DNA from: an uncultured Porphyromonadaceae bacterium
GTDB taxonomy: Bacteria; Bacteroidota; Bacteroidia; Bacteroidales; Muribaculaceae
NCBI GenBank assembly: GCA_947166165.1
Contig: CAMVDK010000202.1
Location: 1 to 5,604 of the forward strand
Length of the DNA: 5,604 nt
Reading direction: 5' to 3'
Made by a program: the position numbers and the translations under genes. Below the pieces are notes generated by a model. It was not told the DNA's origin. It searched no databases and saw only the letters and a list, made by a program, of their open reading frames with translations. Each line of letters starts with the position of its first letter. Positions within the stretch are counted from its first letter, which is position 1. Positions 1 to 5,604 of this stretch are shown here, in pieces.

Positions 1-398
1 GCTACGCCGCCACCGTCGACCTCACGCCCGGCGAGCACGCCACCGGCGGACTGCTGCTCTTCTACAACGAGAAAGCGTATGCCGGAATCGTGGTCGAAAA
101 CGGCACCGCCGCCGCTGTGCTGGCCGGCGAGCGGCTGGCCGCCACGCCCCTGCCGCCCGGAGCGAAGTGCGCACTGCGCATCGCCAACCGCTGCGGCCGG
201 GCCGAGCTGGCCGTGAGCCTCGACGGCCGGCAGACGTGGCACCAGCTCGTGGGCGACCTCGACGTGGCCGGGCTGCACCACAACCGCTACGGCGGATTCC
301 TGGCCCTGCGTGTGGCCCTGCTTGCGGCAGGCCGGGGAACCTCGCATTTCAATCGATTTGATTACCAAAACAAGCACATTGCGGCGCGGTGCCCTTGA
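1..398 (+). CDS. GH43-family glycoside hydrolase, C-terminal fragment (probable beta-xylosidase or alpha-L-arabinofuranosidase)
   Basis: The reading frame is open from position 3 and ends at TGA 396-398, giving 131 residues; the start and the catalytic domain lie upstream of the window. What remains resembles the concanavalin-like beta-sandwich found at the C-terminus of many GH43 enzymes. The residues GGLLLFYNEKAYAG (15-28 of the fragment) match the family's 'aGL.lfyne.ayaG' strand, and HHNRYGGFLALR (92-103), followed by FNRFDYQ (116-122), matches the closing strands. In GH43 proteins this module packs against the five-bladed propeller and can shape the active site. The family cleaves beta-1,4-xylosides or alpha-L-arabinofuranosides; which one cannot be decided without the propeller. 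Its position just before xylB, on the same strand with a 48-base gap, supports a role in supplying xylose. No catalytic acids are visible. A different protein carrying the same sandwich domain is possible but less likely. Confidence 0.72.
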   Translation, partial: YAATVDLTPGEHATGGLLLFYNEKAYAGIVVENGTAAAVLAGERLAATPLPPGAKCALRIANRCGRAELAVSLDGRQTWHQLVGDLDVAGLHHNRYGGFLALRVALLAAGRGTSHFNRFDYQNKHIAARCP

Positions 399-446
399 CA
401 CAGCACCGCCGCCCCCCTTCTGTGCAACATGAATCTTATATAAAAT
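399..446 (+). promoter_or_regulatory. Spacer between the GH43 gene and xylB, with an A/T-rich leader
   Basis: This 48-base gap is the longest in the window. Its first half is GC-rich and the last 16 bases (431-446) are almost all A/T, including the 8-base palindrome TTATATAA at 436-443, directly before the xylB start. There is no Shine-Dalgarno sequence. The A/T-rich run is the usual kind of leader before Bacteroidota start codons. I found no convincing Bacteroidota promoter (TTTG, about 20 bases, TAnnTTTG) and no terminator hairpin, so GH43 and xylB may be co-transcribed. If xylB has its own promoter or operator, it would be here or in the A/T-richer end of the GH43 gene (about 341-380). Confidence 0.3.
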
Positions 447-1949
447 ATGTATTTATTAGGTTACGATATTGGCAGTTCGTCGGTGAAGGGCAGCCTGGTC
501 GATGCCGGCAGCGGTGCCTGTGTGGCACAGGCGTTCTATCCGCCCCACGAGGCCCCGATGAGTGCGCCGCGCCATGGTTGGGCCGAGCAGAACCCCGACG
601 ACTGGTGGACCTACACCCGGCAAGTGACACAGCAGTTGCTGCAGCAGAGCGGCATCGACAGCCGCGAGATTGCGGCCATCGGCATCTCCTATCAGATGCA
701 TGGCCTGGTGTGCGTCGACGAGCGGCAGCGCGTGCTGCGGCCGGCCATCATCTGGTGCGACTCGCGCGCCGTGCCCTACGGCGACGAGGCGTTCGACGCC
801 CTGGGCCGCGACTACTGCTTGAGCCATCTGCTCAATTCGCCGGGCAACTTCACCGCCGCCAAGCTGGCATGGGTCAAGCACAACGAGCCGGACATCTACG
901 CGCGCATCGACAAAATCATGCTCCCGGGCGAGTATATCGCCATGCGGCTCAGTGGCCGGGTGGTCACCACCGCCTCGGGCCTGTCGGAGGGCATCTTCTG
1001 GGACTTCGAGCGCGGCGACGTGTCGCAGCCACTGCTCGACCACTACGGCTTCGACCGCAGCGTGCTCGGCGAGCTGAAGCCCACCTTTGCCGTGCAGGGC
1101 GAGGTGACCGCCCAGGCCGCCGCCCAGCTGGGGCTGGCTGCCGGAACGCCCATCACCTACCGTGCCGGCGACCAGCCCAACAACGCCCTCTCGCTGGGCG
1201 TGCTCGAGCCGGGCGAAATCGCCTCGACGGCGGGCACCTCGGGCGTGGTCTACGGTGTGCTGGGCAAGGTGAGCCACGACCCGCTGTCGCGCGTCAACCC
1301 CTTTGCCCACGTCAACCACACGACCGCCAATCCGCGGCTGGGCGTGCTGCTGTGCATCAACGGCACTGGCATCCTCAACTCCTGGGTCAAGCACAATGTG
1401 GCCGAGCCGGGCATGACCTACCCGCAACTCAACGAGCTGGCTGCCCAGGCCCCTGTGGGCAGCGACGGGCTGAGCATCATCCCCTTTGGCAACGGCGCCG
1501 AGCGCATGCTCGAGAACCGCTCGCCAGGATGCAGCATCGTGGGGCTCGACTTCAACCACCACAGCAAGGCCCACGTGGCGCGCGCCGCGCAAGAGGGCAT
1601 CGTGTTCGCCTTCATGTATGGCATCGAAATCATGCAGCGCATGGGCCTGGCGGTGACGCGCATCCGCGCCGGACACGCCAACATGTTCCTCAGCCCGCTG
1701 CTGCGCACGGCGCTGGCCAGCGTCAGCGGTGCGCCCATCGAGCTCTACGACACCGACGGCTCGGTGGGGGCCGCCCGTGCCGCAGGCATCGGCGCGGGCA
1801 TCTACAGCACGCCCGGCGAGGCCTTTGCGGCGCTCGAGCGCATCGAGGTCGTGGAGCCCGATGCCGCCCGCCGGCAAGCCTACGCCCAGGCCTACCAGCT
1901 GTGGAAAAACCGATTGGACACTCTCTTAACACTCAAAAACAATAATTGA
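447..1949 (+). CDS. xylB: Xylulokinase (FGGY carbohydrate kinase family)
   Basis: This 500-residue cytoplasmic kinase transfers phosphate from ATP to D-xylulose, giving D-xylulose 5-phosphate for the pentose phosphate pathway. The N-terminal FGGY domain opens with the phosphate-binding loop GYDIGSSSVKG (5-15, with Asp7). The substrate-side motif QMHG is at 83-86 and IIWCDSRA at 101-108. The second ATPase-fold domain begins near 235; the catalytic base is Asp242 in AGDQ (240-243), equivalent to Asp233 of E. coli XylB. An ATP-binding GTSG loop is at 263-266, and GSVGAARAAGIGAG (438-451) is the conserved C-terminal helix motif. The start at 447 places the phosphate loop five residues in, as in E. 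coli, so it is well supported despite the lack of a Shine-Dalgarno sequence. Length is normal for the family. The QMHG motif and the neighbouring xylA favour xylulose over the substrates of other FGGY kinases. The gene ends 6 bases before xylA, implying one transcript. Confidence 0.95.
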   Translation: MYLLGYDIGSSSVKGSLVDAGSGACVAQAFYPPHEAPMSAPRHGWAEQNPDDWWTYTRQVTQQLLQQSGIDSREIAAIGISYQMHGLVCVDERQRVLRPAIIWCDSRAVPYGDEAFDALGRDYCLSHLLNSPGNFTAAKLAWVKHNEPDIYARIDKIMLPGEYIAMRLSGRVVTTASGLSEGIFWDFERGDVSQPLLDHYGFDRSVLGELKPTFAVQGEVTAQAAAQLGLAAGTPITYRAGDQPNNALSLGVLEPGEIASTAGTSGVVYGVLGKVSHDPLSRVNPFAHVNHTTANPRLGVLLCINGTGILNSWVKHNVAEPGMTYPQLNELAAQAPVGSDGLSIIPFGNGAERMLENRSPGCSIVGLDFNHHSKAHVARAAQEGIVFAFMYGIEIMQRMGLAVTRIRAGHANMFLSPLLRTALASVSGAPIELYDTDGSVGAARAAGIGAGIYSTPGEAFAALERIEVVEPDAARRQAYAQAYQLWKNRLDTLLTLKNNN

Positions 1950-1955
1950 ACACAT
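1927..1955 (+). promoter_or_regulatory. A/T-rich translation start region of xylA
   Basis: The last codons of xylB and the 6-base gap to xylA form an abrupt A/T-rich island (about 1927-1955) in otherwise GC-rich sequence. It contains no purine-rich Shine-Dalgarno element. In Bacteroidota an unstructured, A/T-rich leader commonly replaces that element. The late xylB codons (Leu-Lys-Asn-Asn-Asn) look shaped by this need. Confidence 0.45.
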
Positions 1956-3275
1956 ATGGAAACGAAAAAAGAATTCTTCCCCGAGATTGGACAAATCAAG
2001 TATGAAGGCCCACAGAGCCGCAACCCGCTGGCCTACCGCCACTACGATGCCGAGAAGGTGGTGATGGGCAAGAAGATGAAAGACTGGTTCAAGTTTGCCA
2101 TGGCCTGGTGGCACACGCTCTGCGCACAGGGCACCGACCAGTTTGGCGGCGACACCAAGTTGTTTCCCTGGAACACCGCCGCCGACCCCATGCAGGCAGC
2201 CCGCGACCGCGTCGATGCCGGCTTCGAGTTCATGACCAAGATGGGCATCGAGTACTTCTGCTTCCACGACGTCGACCTCGTGTCCGAAGCCTCGACCGTG
2301 GAGCAATATGAGGCCAACCTGAAGGAAATCGTGGCCTACATCAAGGCCAAGCAGGCTCAAACGGGCATCAAGTGCCTGTGGGGCACGGCCAACGTGTTCG
2401 GCCACAAGCGATACATGAACGGTGCCGCCACCAACCCCGACTTCGACGTGGTGGCGCGTGCCATTGTGCAAATCAAGAACGCCATCGACGCCACCATCGA
2501 GCTGGGCGGCACGAGCTACGTGTTCTGGGGCGGCCGCGAGGGCTACATGAGCCTGCTCAACACCGACCAGCGCCGCGAGAAGGAGCACCTGGCCCGCATG
2601 CTCACCATGGCGCGCGACTATGCCCGGGCTCGCGGCTTCAAAGGCACCTTCCTCATCGAGCCAAAACCCATGGAGCCAACCAAGCACCAGTATGACGTCG
2701 ACTCCGAGACGGTGATCGGTTTCCTGCGGGCGCACGGCCTTGACAAGGACTTCAAGCTCAACATCGAGGTGAACCACGCCACGCTGGCCGGCCACACCTT
2801 CGAGCACGAGCTGGCAGTTGCCGTCGATGCCGGCATGCTCGGCTCAATCGACGCCAACCGCGGCGACTACCAGAACGGCTGGGATACCGACCAGTTCCCC
2901 ATCAACGTGCGGCACCTGACCATGGCCATGCTGCAGATCATACGCGGCGGAGGCTTCACCGACGGCGGCACCAACTTCGATGCCAAGGTGCGCCGCAACT
3001 CCACCGACCTCGAAGACATCTTCATCGCCCACATCTCTGCCATCGATGTCATGGCTCAGGCCCTCGAGAGCGCCGCGGCCATCATCGAGCAGTCGCCCTA
3101 CTGCGAGATGTTCCGCCAGCGCTATGCGTCGTTCGACAGCGGCATCGGCAAGGACTTCGAAGACGGCAAACTCACCCTGGAGCAGGCCTACGCCTATGGC
3201 AAGCAGGTGGGCGAGCCACGCGTCACCAGCGGCAAGCAAGAGCTCTATGAGTCGATTCTCAACATGTACATTTAA
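1956..3275 (+). CDS. xylA: Xylose isomerase (class II type, about 440 residues)
   Basis: This 439-residue TIM-barrel enzyme interconverts D-xylose and D-xylulose in the cytoplasm, using two divalent metal ions. Every key residue is present, offset by three from E. coli XylA. The catalytic pair His104 and Asp107 lies in CFHDVDLVSE (102-111). Glu235 and Lys237 lie in LIEPKPMEPTKHQYD (233-247). Glu271 and His274 are in NIEVNHATLAGH (269-280), Asp299 in GSIDANRGD (296-304), Asp310 and Asp312 in WDTD (309-312), and Asp342 in GGTNFDAK (337-344). The length and the extended N-terminus before WWHTLCAQG (51-59) mark the longer class II enzymes. The sequence is close to that of Bacteroidota and of the anaerobic fungus Piromyces as I recall them, including GKDFEDGKLTLEQ (398-410) and the TSGKQELYE segment near the C-terminus. 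The gene lies 6 bases after xylB and 12 before xylE, consistent with one operon. Its product is the substrate of XylB. Confidence 0.97.
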   Translation: METKKEFFPEIGQIKYEGPQSRNPLAYRHYDAEKVVMGKKMKDWFKFAMAWWHTLCAQGTDQFGGDTKLFPWNTAADPMQAARDRVDAGFEFMTKMGIEYFCFHDVDLVSEASTVEQYEANLKEIVAYIKAKQAQTGIKCLWGTANVFGHKRYMNGAATNPDFDVVARAIVQIKNAIDATIELGGTSYVFWGGREGYMSLLNTDQRREKEHLARMLTMARDYARARGFKGTFLIEPKPMEPTKHQYDVDSETVIGFLRAHGLDKDFKLNIEVNHATLAGHTFEHELAVAVDAGMLGSIDANRGDYQNGWDTDQFPINVRHLTMAMLQIIRGGGFTDGGTNFDAKVRRNSTDLEDIFIAHISAIDVMAQALESAAAIIEQSPYCEMFRQRYASFDSGIGKDFEDGKLTLEQAYAYGKQVGEPRVTSGKQELYESILNMYI

Positions 3276-3287
3276 TTGGATAGGTCA
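3276..3287 (+). promoter_or_regulatory. Short xylA-xylE spacer that decides the xylE start
   Basis: Twelve bases separate the xylA stop (TAA 3273-3275) from ATG 3288. An in-frame TTG at 3276 would add four residues (MDRS) but immediately abuts the xylA stop, and TTG starts are rare. ATG 3288 gives a 491-residue protein, the same length as E. coli XylE. The leader is A/T-leaning and holds only a weak TAGG as a possible ribosome contact. Confidence 0.5.
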
Positions 3288-4763
3288 ATGAGCAACGAAA
3301 CGCAAGGCAGCAAAGTCTACCTGTTCTTCATCGTGTTGATTGCCGTGCTGGGTGGCCTGCTGTTCGGCTACGACACCGCCGTGATATCGGGAGCCGAGAA
3401 AGGCCTGCAGGCGTTCTTTATCGGCGCCACCGACTTCCAGTACACCGACATTGCACACGGATTCACGTCGGCCAGCGCGCTGATTGGCTGCATCGTCGGC
3501 AGTGCGCTGTCGGGCATCTTTGCCTCGCGCCTGGGGCGCAAGCGCTCGCTGGTGGTGGCGGGGGTGTTCTTCTTCCTGTCGGCACTGGGTTCCTACTTTC
3601 CCGAGTTCCTGTTCTTTGAGCAGGGCAAGCCCACGCTCGAGCTGCTGGCGGCCTTCAACCTGTATCGCATCTTGGGGGGCATAGGCGTGGGCTTGGCTTC
3701 GGCCATCTGCCCGATGTACATCGCCGAGGTGGCCCCGAGCAACATCCGCGGCAAGTTGGTGTCGTGGAACCAGTTTGCCATCATCTTCGGCCAGCTGGTG
3801 GTCTACTTTGTCAACTTCATGATTCTGGGCGAGCATACCAACCCCGTGATTGAGCGCATCTCGAGCAGCATCTACAGTGTGGGAGTCGAGAGCGACCCGT
3901 GGACCATCACCACCGGCTGGCGCTACATGTTTGTCAGCGAGGCCGTCCCGGCCGGCTTGTTCACCCTGCTGGTGTGCTTTGTACCCGAGACACCCCGCTA
4001 CCTGGTGCTCACGGGCAACGACGACAAGGCGCTGCAAGTGCTGGGCCGCATCAACGGCATGGCGCGCGCCAGGGCCATTCTGGGCGAAATCAAGTCGACC
4101 GTCACCCAGCGCACCGAGCGCCTGTTTGCCTATGGTGTGATGGTCATCTTTGTGGGCTGCATGCTCAGCGTGTTCCAGCAGGTGGTAGGCATCAATGCCG
4201 TGCTCTACTTTGCCCCGCGCATCTTCGACTCCATCAACATGGGCGACCCGATGAAGCAGACCGTGATCATGGGCGTGATCAACATCGTGTTCACACTGCT
4301 TGCCGTGTTCACCGTCGAGCGCTGGGGCCGCAAGCCGCTGCTCATCGCCGGCTCGCTGGGCATGGCGCTGGGAGCCTTCGGCGTGGCGGTGTTCAACCTG
4401 GCCGACGGCCTGCCACCGGTCATGGCCGTGGCGAGCATCATGGTCTACAGCGCCTCGTTCATGTTCTCGTGGGGTCCCATCTGCTGGGTGCTCATCAGCG
4501 AAATTTTCCCGAACACCATCCGTGGCGCCGCCGTGGCCATCGCCGTGGCGTTCCAGTGGATTTTCAACTTCATCGTGTCGTCGTCGTTCCTGCCGATGTA
4601 CAACATGTCGATGGGCGACATGGGCGAGAAATTCGGCCACATGTTCGTCTATGGCTTGTATGGCACGCTGTGTGTGGTGGCAGCCGTCTTCGTGTGGCGG
4701 CTGGTGCCCGAAACCAAGGGCAAGACGCTCGAGGACATGAACAAACTATGGAAAAAGCAATGA
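3288..4763 (+). CDS. xylE: D-xylose/proton symporter (MFS sugar-porter family)
   Basis: This 491-residue inner-membrane protein imports D-xylose with a proton. Twelve hydrophobic helices are visible, with a cytoplasmic loop of about 50 residues (231-279) between helices 6 and 7. Sugar-porter motifs are present: GRKRS (83-87), PETPRYL (233-239), GRKPL (347-351) and VPETKGKTLE (473-482). Residues that bind xylose in E. coli XylE are matched: Gln162, Gln297, Gln298, Asn303, Trp400, Gln423 and Trp424. Asp29, in LLFGYDTAVISG (24-35), matches the proton-coupling Asp27, and Arg127 and Glu218 match Arg133 and Glu206. The gene follows xylA by 12 bases and overlaps the next gene by 4. An external loop between helices 5 and 6 (about 180-210) is roughly 18 residues longer than in E. 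coli. Related porters for arabinose or galactose share most motifs, but the matched pocket and context make xylose the best call. Confidence 0.92.
   Translation: MSNETQGSKVYLFFIVLIAVLGGLLFGYDTAVISGAEKGLQAFFIGATDFQYTDIAHGFTSASALIGCIVGSALSGIFASRLGRKRSLVVAGVFFFLSALGSYFPEFLFFEQGKPTLELLAAFNLYRILGGIGVGLASAICPMYIAEVAPSNIRGKLVSWNQFAIIFGQLVVYFVNFMILGEHTNPVIERISSSIYSVGVESDPWTITTGWRYMFVSEAVPAGLFTLLVCFVPETPRYLVLTGNDDKALQVLGRINGMARARAILGEIKSTVTQRTERLFAYGVMVIFVGCMLSVFQQVVGINAVLYFAPRIFDSINMGDPMKQTVIMGVINIVFTLLAVFTVERWGRKPLLIAGSLGMALGAFGVAVFNLADGLPPVMAVASIMVYSASFMFSWGPICWVLISEIFPNTIRGAAVAIAVAFQWIFNFIVSSSFLPMYNMSMGDMGEKFGHMFVYGLYGTLCVVAAVFVWRLVPETKGKTLEDMNKLWKKQ
4760..4763 (+). promoter_or_regulatory. ATGA stop-start overlap coupling xylE to the alpha-galactosidase gene
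   Basis: The ATG at 4760-4762 shares bases with the xylE stop TGA 4761-4763, an arrangement that usually gives translational coupling. It shows the two genes lie on one transcript with no terminator between them. An upstream in-frame ATG at 4748 would add MEKA before the signal peptide and overlap xylE by 16 bases. I prefer 4760 because it gives a normal short 'MK' n-region. Confidence 0.65.
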
Positions 4764-5604
4764 AAGCTACCCTGTCAGTCATCCTGGCGCTGGCGCTGGC
4801 GTGCCCCATGGGCGCGGCAGCACGGCAGCGCCAGGTGGTCGCCGTCGAGACGCAGCACGTGTCGCTCGTGTTCGGTGTGGGCGACAATGGCCGCCTCTAT
4901 CAGCAGTACCTGGGCCCGCGGTTGAGCCATGCGGCCGACTACGAGCACCTGCCTGGCGGCATCGAGGCCTACCTGACCCATGGCATGGAAGACTACTTCG
5001 AGCCGGCGCTCCACCTGAGCCACGCCGACGGCAACCCGTCGACCGAGCTCAAGTATGTGTCGCACCAGGTGAGCGCCAACGCCGACGGCTCGCAGCGCAC
5101 GGTGTTCACGCTGGCCGACGACCAGTATGCCACCACGGTGCGCCTGGTCTTCGACGCCTACGCCGCCCACGACGTCGTGGTCACCCACACCGAGATTGAA
5201 AACGGCGAGAAGAAGGCCCTCGCGCTTGCGAGCTACGCCTCGAGCCTGCTCTGGCTCGAGAGCAGCCATTACTACCTCACCGAGTATTCGGGCGACTGGG
5301 CCAGCGAGGTGAACATGAGCCAGACCGAGCTGCAGTTCGGCAAAAAGGTGCTCGACACCAAGCTGGGCAGCCGCGCCAGCATGTTCATGCCCTCGTTCTT
5401 CCAGCTAGCCCTCGACCGGCCCTCGACCGAGGTGCAGGGCCACGTGCTGGTGGGCACGCTGGCCTGGACCGGCAACTACCGCTTCACCTTCGAGGTCGAC
5501 CACAACAGCCGGCTGCGCGTGCTCTCGGGCATCAACCCCTACTTCTCGCAGCGCACGCTCAAGGCCGGCGAGACCTTCACCACGCCCGACTTCATCTTCA
5601 CCTA
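4760..5604 (+). CDS. Exported GH36-type alpha-galactosidase, N-terminal part
   Basis: The frame runs open to the window end, giving 281 residues of a protein that in this family is typically about 700 long. Residues 1-21 form a signal peptide: Met-Lys, a hydrophobic run (LSVILALALA, 5-14), and an Ala-Ala-Ala cleavage site before Arg22. Cys15 is not in a good lipobox, so a soluble periplasmic protein is more likely than a lipoprotein. The rest matches the GH36 N-terminal beta-sandwich domain: NGRLYQQYLG (43-52), DYFEPALHLSHADGN (78-92) with ELKYVSH (96-102), YYLTEYSGDW (171-180), LDTKLGSRASMF (198-209) and GTLAWTGNYRFTFEVD (232-247), with FTTPDFIF (273-280) leading towards the barrel. GH36 enzymes remove terminal alpha-galactose from oligosaccharides and polysaccharide branches. 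The catalytic barrel and its two aspartates are outside the window, so activity is inferred. Coupling to xylE suggests a galactose-decorated, xylose-containing substrate. Confidence 0.83.
   Translation, partial: MKATLSVILALALACPMGAAARQRQVVAVETQHVSLVFGVGDNGRLYQQYLGPRLSHAADYEHLPGGIEAYLTHGMEDYFEPALHLSHADGNPSTELKYVSHQVSANADGSQRTVFTLADDQYATTVRLVFDAYAAHDVVVTHTEIENGEKKALALASYASSLLWLESSHYYLTEYSGDWASEVNMSQTELQFGKKVLDTKLGSRASMFMPSFFQLALDRPSTEVQGHVLVGTLAWTGNYRFTFEVDHNSRLRVLSGINPYFSQRTLKAGETFTTPDFIFT

Noticed and set aside
351..360. AATCGATT palindrome with a TCGATTTG that resembles a Bacteroidota -7 element (TAnnTTTG)
   Set aside because: It lies inside conserved GH43 coding sequence (FNRFDYQ), has one mismatch in the key TA, and has no TTTG at the right distance upstream.
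456..1877. Long open frame on the - strand opposite xylB (473 codons)
   Set aside because: It is a by-product of GC-rich codon usage; its translation is a His/Ala/Val/Gly-rich sequence with no recognisable domain, and xylB in the forward frame has all kinase motifs.
389..1945. 518-codon + strand frame overlapping xylB in another phase
   Set aside because: The product is Arg/Ala/Gly/His-rich and low in complexity; the xylB frame carries the conserved residues, so this is a shadow.
3267..3274. TACATTTA, near-match to the TAnnTTTG promoter element before xylE
   Set aside because: The final G is missing, no upstream TTTG is present at about 20 bases, and it sits in the last codons of xylA within a tight operon.
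3285..4640. Long open frame on the - strand opposite xylE (451 codons)
   Set aside because: The translation is rich in His, Asp, Gln and Glu with no domain, as expected for the antisense of a hydrophobic membrane protein gene with G/C third positions.
4790..4804. Short GCGCTG tandem repeat at the start of the GH36 gene
   Set aside because: It encodes alternating Ala-Leu in the signal peptide's hydrophobic core, which explains the repetition.
4774..4804. Possible lipoprotein signal (Cys15) in the alpha-galactosidase
   Set aside because: The residues before Cys15 are Ala-Leu-Ala, which place Leu at -2 rather than -3, and a better Ala-Ala-Ala cleavage site follows; an ordinary signal peptide fits better.

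Overview
This window carries a D-xylose catabolism gene cluster from a GC-rich member of the Bacteroidota, most likely the Bacteroidales. The family is uncertain; Muribaculaceae and high-GC Prevotellaceae are candidates. The assignment rests on three things. The xylose isomerase and the symporter read like Bacteroides/Prevotella-type proteins. No gene has a clear Shine-Dalgarno sequence; three internal starts instead follow short A/T-rich stretches. The gene order, with the core xyl genes flanked by glycoside hydrolases, is typical of gut polysaccharide degraders. All genes are on the + strand, tightly packed, with third codon positions mostly G or C.

Layout: (1) 1-398, the C-terminal end of a probable GH43-family beta-xylosidase/arabinofuranosidase, cut by the window edge. 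(2) A 48-base spacer (399-446) ending in an A/T-rich run. (3) 447-1949, xylB, xylulokinase. (4) 1956-3275, xylA, xylose isomerase. (5) 3288-4763, xylE, a D-xylose/proton symporter of the MFS sugar-porter family. (6) 4760-5604, the N-terminal part of an exported GH36-type alpha-galactosidase, whose start codon overlaps the xylE stop; its catalytic barrel lies beyond the window.

The genes make a coherent pathway. The GH43 enzyme would release xylose or arabinose from xylan side chains or oligosaccharides. XylE imports xylose with protons, XylA isomerises it to D-xylulose, and XylB phosphorylates that to D-xylulose 5-phosphate for the pentose phosphate pathway. The exported GH36 enzyme would trim alpha-galactose, suggesting that the natural substrate is a galactose-decorated xylose-containing glycan; this last point is inference.

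I found no RNA genes, mobile elements, CRISPR arrays, long repeats or terminators, and no regulator gene. All catalytic and ligand residues that can be checked in XylB, XylA and XylE are present, so these genes look intact. I do not see a previously undescribed system here; the points most worth a second look are the coupling of the alpha-galactosidase to the xylose symporter and the substrate it implies.
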